A stretch of 64,000 nt of DNA from Streptomyces sp. NBC_00377 (GCF_036075115.1 NZ_CP107958.1:992001-1056000); one strand, 5' to 3'; shown: positions 27,452 through 37,025, counted from the first letter of the stretch. Notes: generated by a model not told the origin, from the letters alone. Made by a program: numbers and translations.

Positions 27452-28533
27452 AGCACCACCACCGAGCGCAGCACGTCGCCGCCGTGCATCCGCTCGAACG
27501 CCTTCTCCACCTCGTCGAGTCCGATGGTCTCGCTCACGAACGCCCCCAGGTCCAGGCGGCCCTGCAAATGCAGGTCGATCAGCATGGGGAAGTCGCGGGA
27601 GGGAAGGCAGTCGCCGTACCAGGAGGACTTCAGCGAGCCGCCGCGCCCGAAGACGTCGAGCAGCGGCAGTTCGAGCTTCATCTCCGGGGTGGGGACGCCG
27701 ACGAGGACGACCGTGCCGGCGAGGTCGCGGGCGTAGAAGGCCTGCTTGTAGGTCTCGGGGCGGCCGACCGCCTCGATGACGACGTCGGCGCCGAAGCCGC
27801 CGGTCAGCTCACGGATCGCCTCGACCGGGTCGGTCTCCTTGGAGTTGACCGTGTGGGTGGCCCCCATGGTGCGGGCCTTCGCCAGCTTCCGGTCGTCGAT
27901 GTCGACCGCGATGATCTTCGCCGCGCCCGCCAGGTTCGCCCCGGCCACCGCCGCGTCCCCCACTCCGCCGCAGCCGATGACGGCGACGGTGTCACCACGG
28001 CCGACGTTGCCCGTGTTGATCGCCGCCCCGATCCCGGCCATCACACCGCAGCCCAGCAGCCCGGCCACCGCGGCCGACACCGACGCGTCGACCTTCGTGC
28101 ACTGCCCGGCCGCCACCAGCGTCTTCTCCGCGAACGCGCCGATGCCCAGCGCCGGGGACAGCTCGGTGCCGTCGAGCAGGGTCATCCGCTGCTTCGCGTT
28201 GTGCGTGTCGAAGCAGTACCACGGCCGGCCCCGCAGACAGGCCCGGCACTGACCGCACACAGCGCGCCAGTTCAGGATCACGAAGTCGCCGGGTGCGACG
28301 TCCGTGACGCCCTCGCCGACCGCCTCCACGACACCCGCCGCCTCATGACCGAGCAGGAAGGGGAACTCGTCGTTGATCCCGCCCTGCTTGTAGTGCAGGT
28401 CGGTGTGGCAGACCCCGCAGGCCTGCACCTGGACCACGGCCTCACCGGGGCCGGGGTCGGGGATCACGATGGTCTCCACCCGCACCGGCTCGTTCTTCCC
28501 CGGCGCGATCACTCCACGCACTTCCTGCGGCAT
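27448..28533 (-). CDS. S-(hydroxymethyl)mycothiol dehydrogenase (formaldehyde detoxification)
   Basis: This is a 361-residue zinc-dependent class-III-type alcohol dehydrogenase. It oxidises the formaldehyde-mycothiol adduct to S-formylmycothiol with NAD+. Visible are the catalytic-zinc region [10 protein letters not shown] and [12 protein letters not shown], the structural-zinc cysteines ([15 protein letters not shown]), the coenzyme motif [13 protein letters not shown] and the C-terminal [13 protein letters not shown]. The ATG at 28533 has AAGGGG 7 nt upstream. It forms an operon with the MBL hydrolase. The presence of mycothiol metabolism supports an actinobacterial host. Confidence 0.92.
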   Translation of the reverse strand: MPQEVRGVIAPGKNEPVRVETIVIPDPGPGEAVVQVQACGVCHTDLHYKQGGINDEFPFLLGHEAAGVVEAVGEGVTDVAPGDFVILNWRAVCGQCRACLRGRPWYCFDTHNAKQRMTLLDGTELSPALGIGAFAEKTLVAAGQCTKVDASVSAAVAGLLGCGVMAGIGAAINTGNVGRGDTVAVIGCGGVGDAAVAGANLAGAAKIIAVDIDDRKLAKARTMGATHTVNSKETDPVEAIRELTGGFGADVVIEAVGRPETYKQAFYARDLAGTVVLVGVPTPEMKLELPLLDVFGRGGSLKSSWYGDCLPSRDFPMLIDLHLQGRLDLGAFVSETIGLDEVEKAFERMHGGDVLRSVVVL

Positions 28534-28707
28534 GCTGCTGCCCCTTTCTTCGGCGGTCGTCCGTCCCTGCGCCGACCCTACGCGTGACTGATCGGTAAGG
28601 GCACGTGAGGCGGGGCCGGCACCCGTCCTGAACACGCCCTTCCCGGCCGCACCGCGCGCCGCCCGACGTAGCCTGAGGCCTCTCGACCCGACCCTCCGAG
28701 GAGCCCC

Positions 28708-30462
28708 GTGACCATCGCAGAGACAGCCGGCGACCGGCCCCCTTGGCGGCTGTTGCTCGATTACGTACGGCCACACCGCCGGTCCCTGCTGGCGGGTGCG
28801 GCGCTGTCGCTCGTCACAGGCGCCACCGGACTGCTGCTACCGCTGGTGGCACGGAAGTTGATCGACGACCTGGGTCACGACCGTTCGATATCGGGGGCGT
28901 TGTTCGCCCTGACCGCCCTGGTGGTCGCCAACTCCGCGGTGGGCGCGCTGGGTTCGTATGTGCTGCGGCGCACCGCCGAGTCGGTGGTGCTCGGTGCGCG
29001 GCGGGCGCTGTCCTCGTATCTGCTGCGGCTGCGGATCACCGCCGTCGACCGGAGCGAGCCCGGCGATCTGATGGCCCGCATGACCTCCGACACGACCCTG
29101 CTGCGCGAGGTCACCATCGACTCGCTGGTGGGCCTCGGCACCGGCGGGCTCACCCTGGCCGCCACGGTCGTGATGATGGGCCTGGTCGACCCGGTGCTGC
29201 TGGGCGTCACACTGGCCGTGATCCTCTGCGCGGGGACCGTCCTCGGCGTGATCGTGCCGCGGATCAACCGGGCGAGCCGCCGGGCGCAGGACGCGGTGGG
29301 GGTGATGGGCGCCTCGCTGGAGCGGGTACTCGGGGCGCTGCGCACGGTGAAGGCGTCGGGCGCCGAGCACCGTGAGGAGGCGACGCTGCACGCGGCGGCC
29401 GAGGAGTCCTGGCGGCAGAGCGTGCGCGCCGCCAAGTGGTCGGCTGCCGCGGGGAACACGGCCGGTCTGGCGATGCAGACGGCCTTCATCACCGTCCTCG
29501 CGGTGGGCGGGGCCCGGGTCGCGACGGGCGCGATCCAGATAGGCACGCTGGTGGCGTTCCTGCTGTACGTCTTCTATCTGATGTCGCCGATCCAGCAGGT
29601 GGTCGGCGCGATCACCCAGTACCAGACGGGTTCGGCGGCCCTCAGCCGTATCCAGGAGGCGCTGCGGCTGCCCGCCGAGCCGGCGTCCCGGCCGGAACGG
29701 CTGCCCCCGCCCGCCGCCGAACCGGCCGCGCTGGACTTCGCCGACGTCCGCTTCCGGTACGCCGACGATCTGCCGTACGTCCACCACGGGGTGACGTTCT
29801 CCGTGCCGGCCCGGGGCATGACGGCGTTCGTCGGACCCTCGGGTGCGGGCAAGACGACTGTGTTCTCGCTCATCGAGCGGTTCTACGACCCCGAGTCCGG
29901 CACCATCGCGCTCGACGGCCGCGATGTGGCGGACTGGGAGCTGTCCCGGCTGCGCTCCGCCATCGGCTACGTCGAGCAGGACGCCCCCGTGCTGTCGGGC
30001 TCGCTGCGCGACAACCTGCTGCTGGGCAACGCGTCGGCGGACGACGACGCGGTACGGGGCGTGCTGAAGACGACCCGGCTGGAGGACCTGGTCGAAAGGC
30101 TGCCGCAGGGGCTGGACACCCTCGTCGGACATCGCGGGACCAAGCTGTCCGGCGGCGAGCGGCAGCGGGTGGCCATCGCCCGTGCGCTGCTGCGCCGGCC
30201 GAGGCTTCTCCTGCTCGACGAGGCGACCTCCCAGCTGGACGCGGTGAACGAGGCGGCGCTGCGGGACACGGTCACCGACGTGGCCCGGACCACGACGGTC
30301 CTCGTCGTCGCGCACCGGTTGTCGACGGTGACGACGGCCGACCGGATCGTCGTCATGGACGCGGGCCGGGTCCGCGCGGTGGGTACGCACCGTGAACTCG
30401 TGGCGGGCGACCCGCTCTACGCCGAACTGGCGGCCACCCAGTTCCTCGCGACGGTCGAGTGA
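28708..30462 (+). CDS. ABC exporter, fused membrane and ATPase domains
   Basis: This is a 584-residue half-transporter of the MsbA/LmrA type. It has six membrane helices (about 25-310), then an ATPase with Walker [11 protein letters not shown]-loop, signature [16 protein letters not shown], Walker B LLLLDEAT and the H-loop VVAHRLSTV. It probably homodimerises and exports lipids or drugs. A -10-like TAGCCT lies at 28669-28674, and GAGGAG precedes the GTG start. It is divergent from the formaldehyde-detoxification operon and followed by a terminator hairpin. No regulator is adjacent. Confidence 0.9.
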   Translation: MTIAETAGDRPPWRLLLDYVRPHRRSLLAGAALSLVTGATGLLLPLVARKLIDDLGHDRSISGALFALTALVVANSAVGALGSYVLRRTAESVVLGARRALSSYLLRLRITAVDRSEPGDLMARMTSDTTLLREVTIDSLVGLGTGGLTLAATVVMMGLVDPVLLGVTLAVILCAGTVLGVIVPRINRASRRAQDAVGVMGASLERVLGALRTVKASGAEHREEATLHAAAEESWRQSVRAAKWSAAAGNTAGLAMQTAFITVLAVGGARVATGAIQIGTLVAFLLYVFYLMSPIQQVVGAITQYQTGSAALSRIQEALRLPAEPASRPERLPPPAAEPAALDFADVRFRYADDLPYVHHGVTFSVPARGMTAFVGPSGAGKTTVFSLIERFYDPESGTIALDGRDVADWELSRLRSAIGYVEQDAPVLSGSLRDNLLLGNASADDDAVRGVLKTTRLEDLVERLPQGLDTLVGHRGTKLSGGERQRVAIARALLRRPRLLLLDEATSQLDAVNEAALRDTVTDVARTTTVLVVAHRLSTVTTADRIVVMDAGRVRAVGTHRELVAGDPLYAELAATQFLATVE

Positions 30463-30493
30463 CGGTGCCGGCCGACGGGGGCGGGACACGGGT

Positions 30494-30523
30494 GGGGGCC
30501 GCCCGGTCGTCCGGACGGCCCCC
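30494..30523. terminator. Hairpin between convergent ABC exporter and small secreted-protein gene
   Basis: GGGGGCCG (30494-30501) and CGGCCCCC (30516-30523) form an 8-bp stem; the 14-nt loop contains a further CCGG/CCGG pairing. It lies between the stops of the two convergent genes and could terminate both. Confidence 0.6.
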
Positions 30524-30561
30524 GTGGGGAGAGGTGGGTCGCTCGACCCCGGAACGGTCGC

Positions 30562-30861
30562 TCAGCCCTGGATGCCGGGCAGCAGACCGGTGACGGGGGC
30601 GACGAGGTCGGTGACCTGGTGCAGCTCGCTCAACTGGTCGAGCCCGCTGACCTTGTTGAGCTCGCCCAGCTGCCTGGAGACCGGCGGCAGGTCGGCCCGG
30701 TGCTCCGCGGGGATCTGAGCGGCGACGAGCGAGTCCAGCGCGGTCATCGGGTTGAGCCGGCCGGCGGTCGGGGCGTCGGCCGCGTTCGCCATGGGCGCCG
30801 CGAGGCCCGTGACCCCGGCGGCGAGAGCGGCGAGAGCGGCGATGCGTCGAGTGGAGATCAT
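30562..30861 (-). CDS. Small secreted protein, 99 aa, unknown function
   Basis: This protein has a clear signal peptide (1-27, ending MANA) and a mature part of about 72 residues rich in Leu, Val, Pro and Gln, without Cys. The end, VTDLVAPVTGLLPGIQG, is hydrophobic and amphipathic. The APVTGL motif faintly recalls the APVSGL and APVTNL units of the double-glycine peptide at 61650. Similar small secreted proteins are common in Streptomyces and often linked to the cell surface. Monocistronic. Confidence 0.7.
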   Translation of the reverse strand: MISTRRIAALAALAAGVTGLAAPMANAADAPTAGRLNPMTALDSLVAAQIPAEHRADLPPVSRQLGELNKVSGLDQLSELHQVTDLVAPVTGLLPGIQG

Positions 30862-31032
30862 GCCCTCAGCAACGCCTCGGGTGCCCTGGCGGACACGGGT
30901 GGACGGCGGCGCTCACCCGAGAGGCGGAGACGACCGGCTGCGCTTGCCGAGCCCGGCCTGCCGGAGGAGCCTCGAAGGTGAGGGTCGGGCGGCCCGGCCT
31001 CCCGTCGGCCGCGGCCCTCGGAGGAGGTCACC

Positions 31033-31398
31033 ATGGGCACCGCCGCAGGCTCCGCCTTCGACACCGAGACCCTGCGCAGAGGCATAGAGGGACAGGCCGC
31101 GTCGACGTTGCTGTCGCTCTACGCCGATGACGCGGAGATACACGTCATCGACCACAACACCCAGCCGAGCCGGCCCAAGGTGCTGCACGGCCGGGACGAG
31201 ATCGGCCGGATGCTCGACGACGTCTACAGCCGGGACATGACGCACAAGCTGGAGGAGTGCATCGTCCAGGGCGACCGCGCCGCCTTCAGCGAGTCCTGCC
31301 GGTACGCGGACGGCGTGCGCGTTCTCGCCGAGTCGATGATCACGCTGCGGGACGGCAAGATCGTCGAGCAGACGATGATCCAGGCATGGGACGAGTAG
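31033..31398 (+). CDS. SnoaL-like/NTF2-fold protein
   Basis: This 121-residue protein has the NTF2-like alpha+beta barrel pattern: SLYADDAEIHVID, LHGRDEIGRMLDDVYSRDMTH and the late strand AESMITLRDGKIVEQTMIQAW. The fold covers isomerases, hydratases and dimerisation modules; no catalytic set can be fixed here. The ATG at 31033 follows GGAGG. A strong hairpin follows 16 bp after the stop. Monocistronic. Confidence 0.8.
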   Translation: MGTAAGSAFDTETLRRGIEGQAASTLLSLYADDAEIHVIDHNTQPSRPKVLHGRDEIGRMLDDVYSRDMTHKLEECIVQGDRAAFSESCRYADGVRVLAESMITLRDGKIVEQTMIQAWDE

Positions 31399-31721
31399 GG
31401 AGGAAGACCTCAGGGGTCCAGGTCACCTCCCGGCTGACCTGGACCTCTTCGGTGCGTGCGGGGCGGCGGCGGTCGCGTCCGGCCCGTCCTGCCGGTCCGG
31501 GTTTCCGCGGCGGTCCGAGGGGTGCCCGTCGCTCTGCTCGGACGGCTCTGGGGCCTCGCGGTCCCGTCCGCCGTCTCCGGCGCCGCGTGCCGTCCGGGCG
31601 GGACGCGGCCGACGCCGGTGAATTCCCGTGCCCGCGCGTGCGGCGAGTGGGGCGGGGCGGGGCGGGTGAGAGTGTTCCGGGGCGGAGCGGATCCCGGCGG
31701 GGCCGCCGCGGGGAGCCGCGC
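31399..31721. other. 323-bp gap: terminator then featureless GC-rich sequence
   Basis: The first 50 bp contain the SnoaL-gene terminator. The remainder, up to the stop of the opposing membrane-protein gene, holds no open frame with plausible start and codon use, no clear repeat, and only G runs around 31640-31680. Nothing else is seen. Confidence 0.6.
31415..31445 (+). terminator. 11-bp perfect hairpin after the SnoaL-like gene
   Basis: GGTCCAGGTCA (31415-31425) and TGACCTGGACC (31435-31445) form a perfect stem with a 9-nt loop, 16 bp after the stop codon and followed by TCTTC. Confidence 0.7.
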
Positions 31722-32495
31722 TCAGGATCGCTCCGGCGTGCCTCCCGTGTCGGCCGGAGCGCCCTCGGCGGCGATACGCCCGAGGCGCCGGATCACCCCG
31801 CTCAGCCTCACCAGCGCCACCGCCGTACCGACGCAGACGGGTACGGCGGGCCAGTACGCGAGGACGTGTCCGAAGATCGCGTAGACGTGGAGCGCGAGCA
31901 ACGCCGCCATGGCGACGGCCCAGCCGAGCGCGCAGGGCCCGAAGCGGTCGTCGCGGCCCGGCCGGACCCGGCCCGTCCGGGCCGCCAGGAGGCCGGCGGC
32001 GGACACGGCGAGGGCGATCAGATAGCCGGTCGTCAGCGGGGACAGCACGATCAGCGTCACGTCCAGCCCTCCCAGGTGCCAGCCCGGCCACACGTCCCGG
32101 CCGTCGATCTCCACGACCCGGCCGTGCCACAGGCCGACCGTGACCTGCTTGCCCTTCCAGAGGTCGTGCCCGATCCGGTCGTCGACCTCGTCGACCTCCT
32201 TGCGTTCCGCGCCCAGGGCCAGTCGGACGGTGTACTCGGTGTGGCTGACGTACGCGCCGCTGCCGCCGGCCTGTCCGCCGCCCGCGTGCCCGGACTGCGT
32301 GTGCGAGGTCAGCTCCGTCACGCCGGCGACGGCGGTGCGCAGGGAGCCGTTCGACCGGGCGAGCGCCACGGCCGTCTCCTGGTAGGTGCGTCCGGCGAGC
32401 AGCAGGATCAGGGCGACCATGGCGAAGCGGAACGCCGCGCGCCGGACGCGCCCGCCCCTGGTCCTGACCTGTTCGCTTCCGCTGGTGTCCGGCAT
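31722..32495 (-). CDS. Multi-pass membrane protein of unknown function
   Basis: This is a 257-residue protein. One membrane helix near the N-terminus (about residues 20-36, FRFAMVALILLLAGRTY) is followed by an extracytoplasmic domain (about 40-135) with a Gly/Ser-rich loop, then at least three further helices (about 140-165, 185-205, 208-228) and a polar tail. It resembles conserved Streptomyces integral membrane proteins with an exposed beta-rich loop. It lies downstream of the GH27 gene on the same strand but is separated from it by two strong hairpins, so it is probably independent. No functional assignment. Confidence 0.65.
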   Translation of the reverse strand: MPDTSGSEQVRTRGGRVRRAAFRFAMVALILLLAGRTYQETAVALARSNGSLRTAVAGVTELTSHTQSGHAGGGQAGGSGAYVSHTEYTVRLALGAERKEVDEVDDRIGHDLWKGKQVTVGLWHGRVVEIDGRDVWPGWHLGGLDVTLIVLSPLTTGYLIALAVSAAGLLAARTGRVRPGRDDRFGPCALGWAVAMAALLALHVYAIFGHVLAYWPAVPVCVGTAVALVRLSGVIRRLGRIAAEGAPADTGGTPERS

Positions 32496-32549
32496 GGTCC
32501 CCCCTGGTCCGGCACGTCGACAGATCCGGCACGTCGACAGACACGGGAA

Positions 32550-32588
32550 ACGCCCGGGATCCGGTTCCCCTCACCGGATGCCGGGCGT
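32550..32588 (-). terminator. Two-part hairpin between GH27 and membrane-protein genes
   Basis: ACGCCCGG plus ATCCGGT (32550-32565) pair with ACCGGAT plus CCGGGCGT (32573-32588), with a matching unpaired G on each side and a 7-nt loop. It is a second strong structure 14 nt beyond the GH27 terminator, so transcription from GH27 should stop here. Nearby, CCGGCACGTCGACAGA is directly repeated at about 32510-32540. Confidence 0.6.
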
Positions 32589-32600
32589 TCGCGCCGGGGA

Positions 32601-32636
32601 GGGCGGTGGTCCGGCACGTCGGCCGGACCACCGCCC
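32601..32636 (-). terminator. 15-bp perfect hairpin after the GH27 gene
   Basis: GGGCGGTGGTCCGGC (32601-32615) and GCCGGACCACCGCCC (32622-32636) form a perfect stem with a 6-nt loop, 5 bp beyond the GH27 stop on the minus strand. Confidence 0.75.
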
Positions 32637-32641
32637 GGCCG

Positions 32642-34600
32642 TCAGGTCAGGGTCCACTTCTGGTTGTCGGCGGTGCCGCAGGACCAGAGCACGATCGGGG
32701 TGCGGTTGGCCGTCCCCGCCCCGTTGGCGTCGAGACACAGCCCCGCGTTGACGTTGGTGATCGTGCCGTCGGCGTTCACGTTCCACTTCTGGTTGTTCTG
32801 GCCGTTGCAGTCCCAGATGACGACCTTGGTGCCGTTCGTGGTCCCGAGGTTGTAGGCGTCCAGGCACTTGTTCCCGTACACCACGAGTTCCTTGCGGGAG
32901 GTGTACGTCCAGGCCTGGTTGGAGCCGCCGTTGCAGTCCCACAGCTCGGCCTGGGTGCCGTTGGTGATCGTGCTGTTGAACAGGTCCAGGCAGCGGCCGG
33001 ACTGCTTGCCGACGACGAGGGCGCCGTTCGCTCCGGCGAGGGGCTTGACCGTGATGTCGGCGAGGGCCGGGGCTCCTGTGAAGGCGAGCGTGTTGGCCGA
33101 GCCCTTGGACAGGGCCACCTGGAGGGTGATCGTGCCCTGCGCCGAACCCGTCGGCGGGAAGGAGACCGTGGTCGCGGTCTGGCCGTTGACCTTCAGGGTC
33201 GCGGTACGGGCGGTGGACGCCGTGTTGGTGTAGGCGACGTCGACGACCTTCAGGCCGGTGTTCCCGGCGGCCACGCCGGAGAAGCTCGACGTGCCGGTGT
33301 AGGTGCTGCCCGATGCCTCGGTGCCGCCGGTGACGGTCAGCATGACCGAACCGCCCGCCGGGACGCTCGCGGTGTAGCCCGTGGCGTACGAGCCGACGTC
33401 GGCACGGGCCCAGAGGTCGCGCACAGTGGCGGAGGCGCCGGTCAGGCCCAGGTCGGACCAGCGGACGGTGATGTTCTGGGCGGAGGCTGTGCGGTTGAGC
33501 AGGACCACGGCGCGCTTGCCGCTGCCGGCGAGGACCTTGCCGTAGACCTGCGCTCCGCTGGTGTCCTCGGCGACCTTGACGCCCTGGAGGCCGCGCGCGT
33601 CCTGGTCGACGGCGACGACCTCGGGGTTCTTGAGGATGTTCGCCGTCTCCGTGGTCATCGTGGTGAGGTCGTTGCCGGCGAGCAGCGGGGCGCCCGAGAC
33701 CGCCCACAGGTTCATGTGGGTGCGGTTCTGCGCGGCGGTGAAGCCGTCCATGCCGACCATCAGCATGTCCGGGTCGTTGTAGTAGCCGGTGTGCTGGGCG
33801 GTGGCGTGCAGTCCCTGGTCGAAGTTGGACAGCAGGTTCGTCATCGACGGCTTGTTGCCGTAGTAGACGATGTCGGTGCTGGTGCGGAACATCGGGGCGA
33901 GGCCGGGGGCCCAGTTCCAGGTGTTCTGGTAGCCCCAGTTGCAGATGGACAGGGTGAGCGGGCGGCCGGTGGCGGCCGTCGCCTTGCCGACGGCGCCGCT
34001 GATCGCGGTGTACGCGGTCGCCGCGTCGAGGCCCTCGGCGTCACCGCCGCACCAGTCGACCTTCACGAAGTCGAAGCCCCACTGCGAGAACTGGAGCATG
34101 TCCTGGTCGTAGTGGCCCTCGCTGCCGCTGCCCGGTGCGGCGGGGCGGCCGGTCGGGAAGTAGTAGCCGCAGCCGTCCTTGCCGGCGTCCGTGTAGATGC
34201 CTGCCTTGAGACCCTTGCTGTGGATGTAGTCGGCGATGGCGCTCATGCCGCCGGGCCACTCGGACTCGTCGACGGTGATGTTGCCCGCGCTGTCGCGGGT
34301 GCCCTGCCACCAGCCCTCGTCGATGTTGATGTGGTCGTACCCGGCCGCCGGCAGGCCCGCCGCGACGAGGGCGTCGACCTGCCGCTTGATGACGCCGTAG
34401 TCGATCTTCGCAGCGAAGCTGTTCCAGGAGGCCCAGCCCATCGGGGCGGTGGGCACGGCGATCTGGCGCGAGGTCGCGGCCTGGGCCGTGCCGGGCTGGG
34501 CGAACAGCAGGGCGGCGGTCACCGTCAGCAGCAGGGCGAGCAGCCGTGCGGCGACGGATCTGCGGCCCCGCACCGTGCGGGCGGAGTGTGGGGGAAACAT
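32642..34600 (-). CDS. Secreted GH27 glycosidase (alpha-galactosidase or beta-L-arabinopyranosidase) with CBM13
   Basis: This is a 652-residue secreted enzyme: signal peptide (1-42), GH27 barrel (about 48-330; MGWASWNSF, nucleophile D182 in KVDWCGG, acid/base Asp in NDPDML at 276-280), a beta-sandwich and linker domain (about 335-530) and a ricin-type CBM13 with three CLD...W repeats (about 533-652). At positions 94-95 it reads NIDEGWW; alpha-galactosidases usually have Asp-Asp there. A Glu at the second position is, as I recall, the feature reported for the Streptomyces avermitilis beta-L-arabinopyranosidase of the same architecture, so that activity is possible. The ATG at 34600 has GGAG 7 nt upstream. 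Confidence 0.87.
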   Translation of the reverse strand: MFPPHSARTVRGRRSVAARLLALLLTVTAALLFAQPGTAQAATSRQIAVPTAPMGWASWNSFAAKIDYGVIKRQVDALVAAGLPAAGYDHINIDEGWWQGTRDSAGNITVDESEWPGGMSAIADYIHSKGLKAGIYTDAGKDGCGYYFPTGRPAAPGSGSEGHYDQDMLQFSQWGFDFVKVDWCGGDAEGLDAATAYTAISGAVGKATAATGRPLTLSICNWGYQNTWNWAPGLAPMFRTSTDIVYYGNKPSMTNLLSNFDQGLHATAQHTGYYNDPDMLMVGMDGFTAAQNRTHMNLWAVSGAPLLAGNDLTTMTTETANILKNPEVVAVDQDARGLQGVKVAEDTSGAQVYGKVLAGSGKRAVVLLNRTASAQNITVRWSDLGLTGASATVRDLWARADVGSYATGYTASVPAGGSVMLTVTGGTEASGSTYTGTSSFSGVAAGNTGLKVVDVAYTNTASTARTATLKVNGQTATTVSFPPTGSAQGTITLQVALSKGSANTLAFTGAPALADITVKPLAGANGALVVGKQSGRCLDLFNSTITNGTQAELWDCNGGSNQAWTYTSRKELVVYGNKCLDAYNLGTTNGTKVVIWDCNGQNNQKWNVNADGTITNVNAGLCLDANGAGTANRTPIVLWSCGTADNQKWTLT

Positions 34601-34816
34601 ACGGCGGCTCCAGCTTCGGGCGATCGCGATGCGAGATGCTTCGATATGCCGAACAGAGGTCGGTGAACCGAACATGTTGCGCGCCGAAAGTAGAGCTGCC
34701 GGAGGGTGAAGTCAACGCCTGTGACAGAAGTGATGTGACCGGTCTCAAGAGTGAACTGGCTGCCTTCACAGGGTCGTTCGCCCGCGACCGGGTTCCGTGC
34801 GGCCATACTGTCCGTC

Positions 34817-36085
34817 GTGCGAGTGGCGATCATGACAGTGGGATCCCGGGGTGACGTGGCCCCCTTCACCGGCCTCGGCCACGCACTCGTGCGCGCGGGA
34901 CACGAGGTCACCCTGGTGACACACGCCCGGTTCGCGCCGCTGGCCGCCGGTGCGGGGGTGGGCTTCCACGCACTGCCGGTGGATCCCCGGGCGGAGCTGG
35001 AGTCCGAACGGGGCCGGGCGCTGCACCGCAGCGCCAGCGGCCCGGGCAAGCTGCTGCGGGTGGCCCGGATGGCGCGGTCGCTGGTGGGACTGATGACCGA
35101 CGACCTCATGGCCGCCGCCCGCGTCAGCGACGTCCTGCTGCTGTCGGCCTCGGTGGCGCCACTGGGGCACACCATCGCCGAGGGACTCTCCCTGCCGAGC
35201 CTCGACCTCCACCTGCAACCCATCGCCCCCACACGGGAGTTCGCACCGCCGCTGCTGGGCGGCGGCTCATGGGGAGCGGTCGGCAACCGGCTCGCCGGAC
35301 ACGGTCTCGGGGTGGCCGTCGAGCAGATCTTCACACCCGCCCTGCCGGCGGTGCGGGCCCGGCTGGGGATGCCCGCCGTACGCCGCCCCGGCGCCGGTCC
35401 ACGGGGCAGGCGACGGCCCGGCCGGCCGGTCCTGCACGGGTTCAGCCCGCTGGTGGTGCCACGCCCCCGGGACTGGCGGGCGGAGCTGGACATCACCGGG
35501 TACTGGTGGCCGTACGACCGCGAGACGCAACTCCCCGCCGCTCTGCGGGAGTTCCTCGACGCGGGGCCGCCGCCGGTCTTCGTCGGGCTGGGCAGCGCGA
35601 CCGTGCCCGACCCGCGGCGGCTGAGCGCGGAGATCGTCCGGGCCCTGCGCCGGGCGGGGTTGCGCGGGGTCGTCCAGCGCGGCTGGGCGGGTCTCGCGGC
35701 CGACGGCGACGACATGCTGACCGTCGACGACGTCCCGCACGCGCTGCTGTTCCCGCGGACGGCCGCCGTGGTTCACCACTGCGGGGCGGGCACGACGGCG
35801 GCGGGCGTACGGGCCGGGGTCCCGGCCGTCCCGGTACCGGTCCAGTTCGACGAGGCCTTCTGGGCGGACCGGCTGGTCGGCCTCGGCGTGGCGCCGCGAT
35901 CGCTGCCGCTGCGCCGGCTCACCGCCGGCACCCTGACCGAGGCGCTGCTGCGGGCCACCCGGGACCCCGGGCTCCGTGAGCGGGCACGGACGCTGGGCAC
36001 GCGGGTGCGCGAGGAGGACGGTACGAGCCGGGTGGTGGAAGCCGTTCGCCGGCTGTCGTCCGAGGGCCCCGGAAGCAGCGGCTGA
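34817..36085 (+). CDS. UGT/GT1-type glycosyltransferase (sterol glucosyltransferase-like)
   Basis: This is a 422-residue GT-B enzyme. The N-terminal acceptor domain begins MRVAIMTVGSRGDVAPF, a hallmark of the sterol/macrolide glucosyltransferase group. The C-terminal donor domain contains FVGLGSATVPDP and the nucleotide-sugar signature HHCGAGTTAAGVRAGVP through QFDEAFWADRL. The usual HHGGAGT has Cys in place of one Gly. It would glycosylate a lipophilic small molecule in the cytoplasm. The GTG at 34817 gives the family start, although no clear ribosome-binding site is visible. No biosynthetic neighbours identify the acceptor. Confidence 0.87.
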   Translation: MRVAIMTVGSRGDVAPFTGLGHALVRAGHEVTLVTHARFAPLAAGAGVGFHALPVDPRAELESERGRALHRSASGPGKLLRVARMARSLVGLMTDDLMAAARVSDVLLLSASVAPLGHTIAEGLSLPSLDLHLQPIAPTREFAPPLLGGGSWGAVGNRLAGHGLGVAVEQIFTPALPAVRARLGMPAVRRPGAGPRGRRRPGRPVLHGFSPLVVPRPRDWRAELDITGYWWPYDRETQLPAALREFLDAGPPPVFVGLGSATVPDPRRLSAEIVRALRRAGLRGVVQRGWAGLAADGDDMLTVDDVPHALLFPRTAAVVHHCGAGTTAAGVRAGVPAVPVPVQFDEAFWADRLVGLGVAPRSLPLRRLTAGTLTEALLRATRDPGLRERARTLGTRVREEDGTSRVVEAVRRLSSEGPGSSG

Positions 36086-36175
36086 GCCCCGGCCGACCGG
36101 TCGCGGGAGGCGCCGGCGCCCGAAGAACGACCGGCGGGCGGGCGGGCTCCGAGGCACGCGCTCACGCACAGTCGA

Positions 36176-36217
36176 GCGGGGGCGGCCGCCGCCTACGCGG
36201 CCGGCGGGCGCCCCCGC
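36176..36217. terminator. GC hairpin between convergent glycosyltransferase and TetR genes
   Basis: GCGGGGGC (36176-36183) and GCCCCCGC (36210-36217) can pair; the 26-nt interior contains GGCCG/CGGCC pairing. It lies between two converging stops and is a probable bidirectional terminator. Confidence 0.45.
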
Positions 36218-36240
36218 CGCGAGCGCGTGCCGCGCCCCTG

Positions 36241-36930
36241 TCACCGTGCGGGTGACCGGACCGGTCCTGCGGGGGGCTCGGGTGCCCAGCCGGCCGGTCG
36301 GAGGATTCCCAGCAGTTGTCGCACCAGTTCGTCGACCACCTCGTCCAGCGTGGCGTCCACCCATCCCGAGCTCCAGTCGTGGAGGAGGCCGTTGACGCTG
36401 CCGATGAAGGCCGTCGCCGCGAGACGGTAGTCCCGGGGAGCCGCCTCGCCGCGGGCGGCGGCCGCCGTCGCCTCGGCGCAGATGAGGTCGACCCAGCGGG
36501 CACGGCGGGCCAGCCGCTGTTCCTCCAGCCGGGGGCTGACCCCGACGATCTCCACGAAGGTGATCCGGATGCGGCGCGGGTCGGCGGTCACGTTGGCCGC
36601 GTAGGCCCGGAAGATCGCGGTGACCCGCTCGACGAGCGGCGCGTCCCCCGCGGCGGCGAAGGCGGCCAGGACCGCCTCCTCGGCCCAGTCGTTGACCTGG
36701 AGGTGCAGCGCCGCCAGGACGTCCTCGAGGGTGCGGAACTCCTCGTAGAACTGGCGGGTCGACAGACCGGCCGCCACGCTGAGCGACGCGACGGTGGTGC
36801 CGCGGTAGCCGGGGACGTCCCCGAACGACTGCAACGCCGCCGCCAGGAATCTCCCGCGCCGCTCGGCCTGCCGCTGCTCGGCGGTCTTGCCACCGTACCG
36901 GCCGGTCGGCGCCCTGAGCCTGCCCGCCAC
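36241..36930 (-). CDS. TetR-family transcriptional regulator
   Basis: This is a 229-residue regulator. After a basic N-terminal tail (GGKTAEQRQAERRGRF), the helix-turn-helix spans about residues 30-75 (YRGTTVASLSVAAGLSTRQFYEEF), followed by an all-helical ligand domain. The GTG at 36930 follows GGAGGG; longer in-frame starts reach into the divergent promoter. It is divergent from the secreted beta-propeller gene, and an AGTAAG-type inverted repeat lies between them, so it probably controls itself and that gene. Ligand unknown. Confidence 0.85.
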   Translation of the reverse strand: MAGRLRAPTGRYGGKTAEQRQAERRGRFLAAALQSFGDVPGYRGTTVASLSVAAGLSTRQFYEEFRTLEDVLAALHLQVNDWAEEAVLAAFAAAGDAPLVERVTAIFRAYAANVTADPRRIRITFVEIVGVSPRLEEQRLARRARWVDLICAEATAAAARGEAAPRDYRLAATAFIGSVNGLLHDWSSGWVDATLDEVVDELVRQLLGILRPAGWAPEPPAGPVRSPAR

Positions 36931-37009
36931 TGACCCTCCCTCGTCGTTCCGTGCTCCCCCGCCGTCAAGTTTGTCGCGTACAGGGGCTTGTGGCGAAGGG
37001 CACCCCTTC

Positions 37010-37025
37010 CTTACTTTCCAGTAAG
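37010..37025. promoter_or_regulatory. Inverted repeat CTTACT-TTCC-AGTAAG, probable TetR operator
   Basis: A perfect 6-bp inverted repeat with a 4-nt spacer lies in the divergent region, 80 bp from the TetR start and 85 bp from the beta-propeller start. Its form (TTACT...AGTAA) is typical of TetR-family operators. A related sequence, CGAGTAAGTT, occurs at about 40349-40358 upstream of the GH5 gene. Confidence 0.55.
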
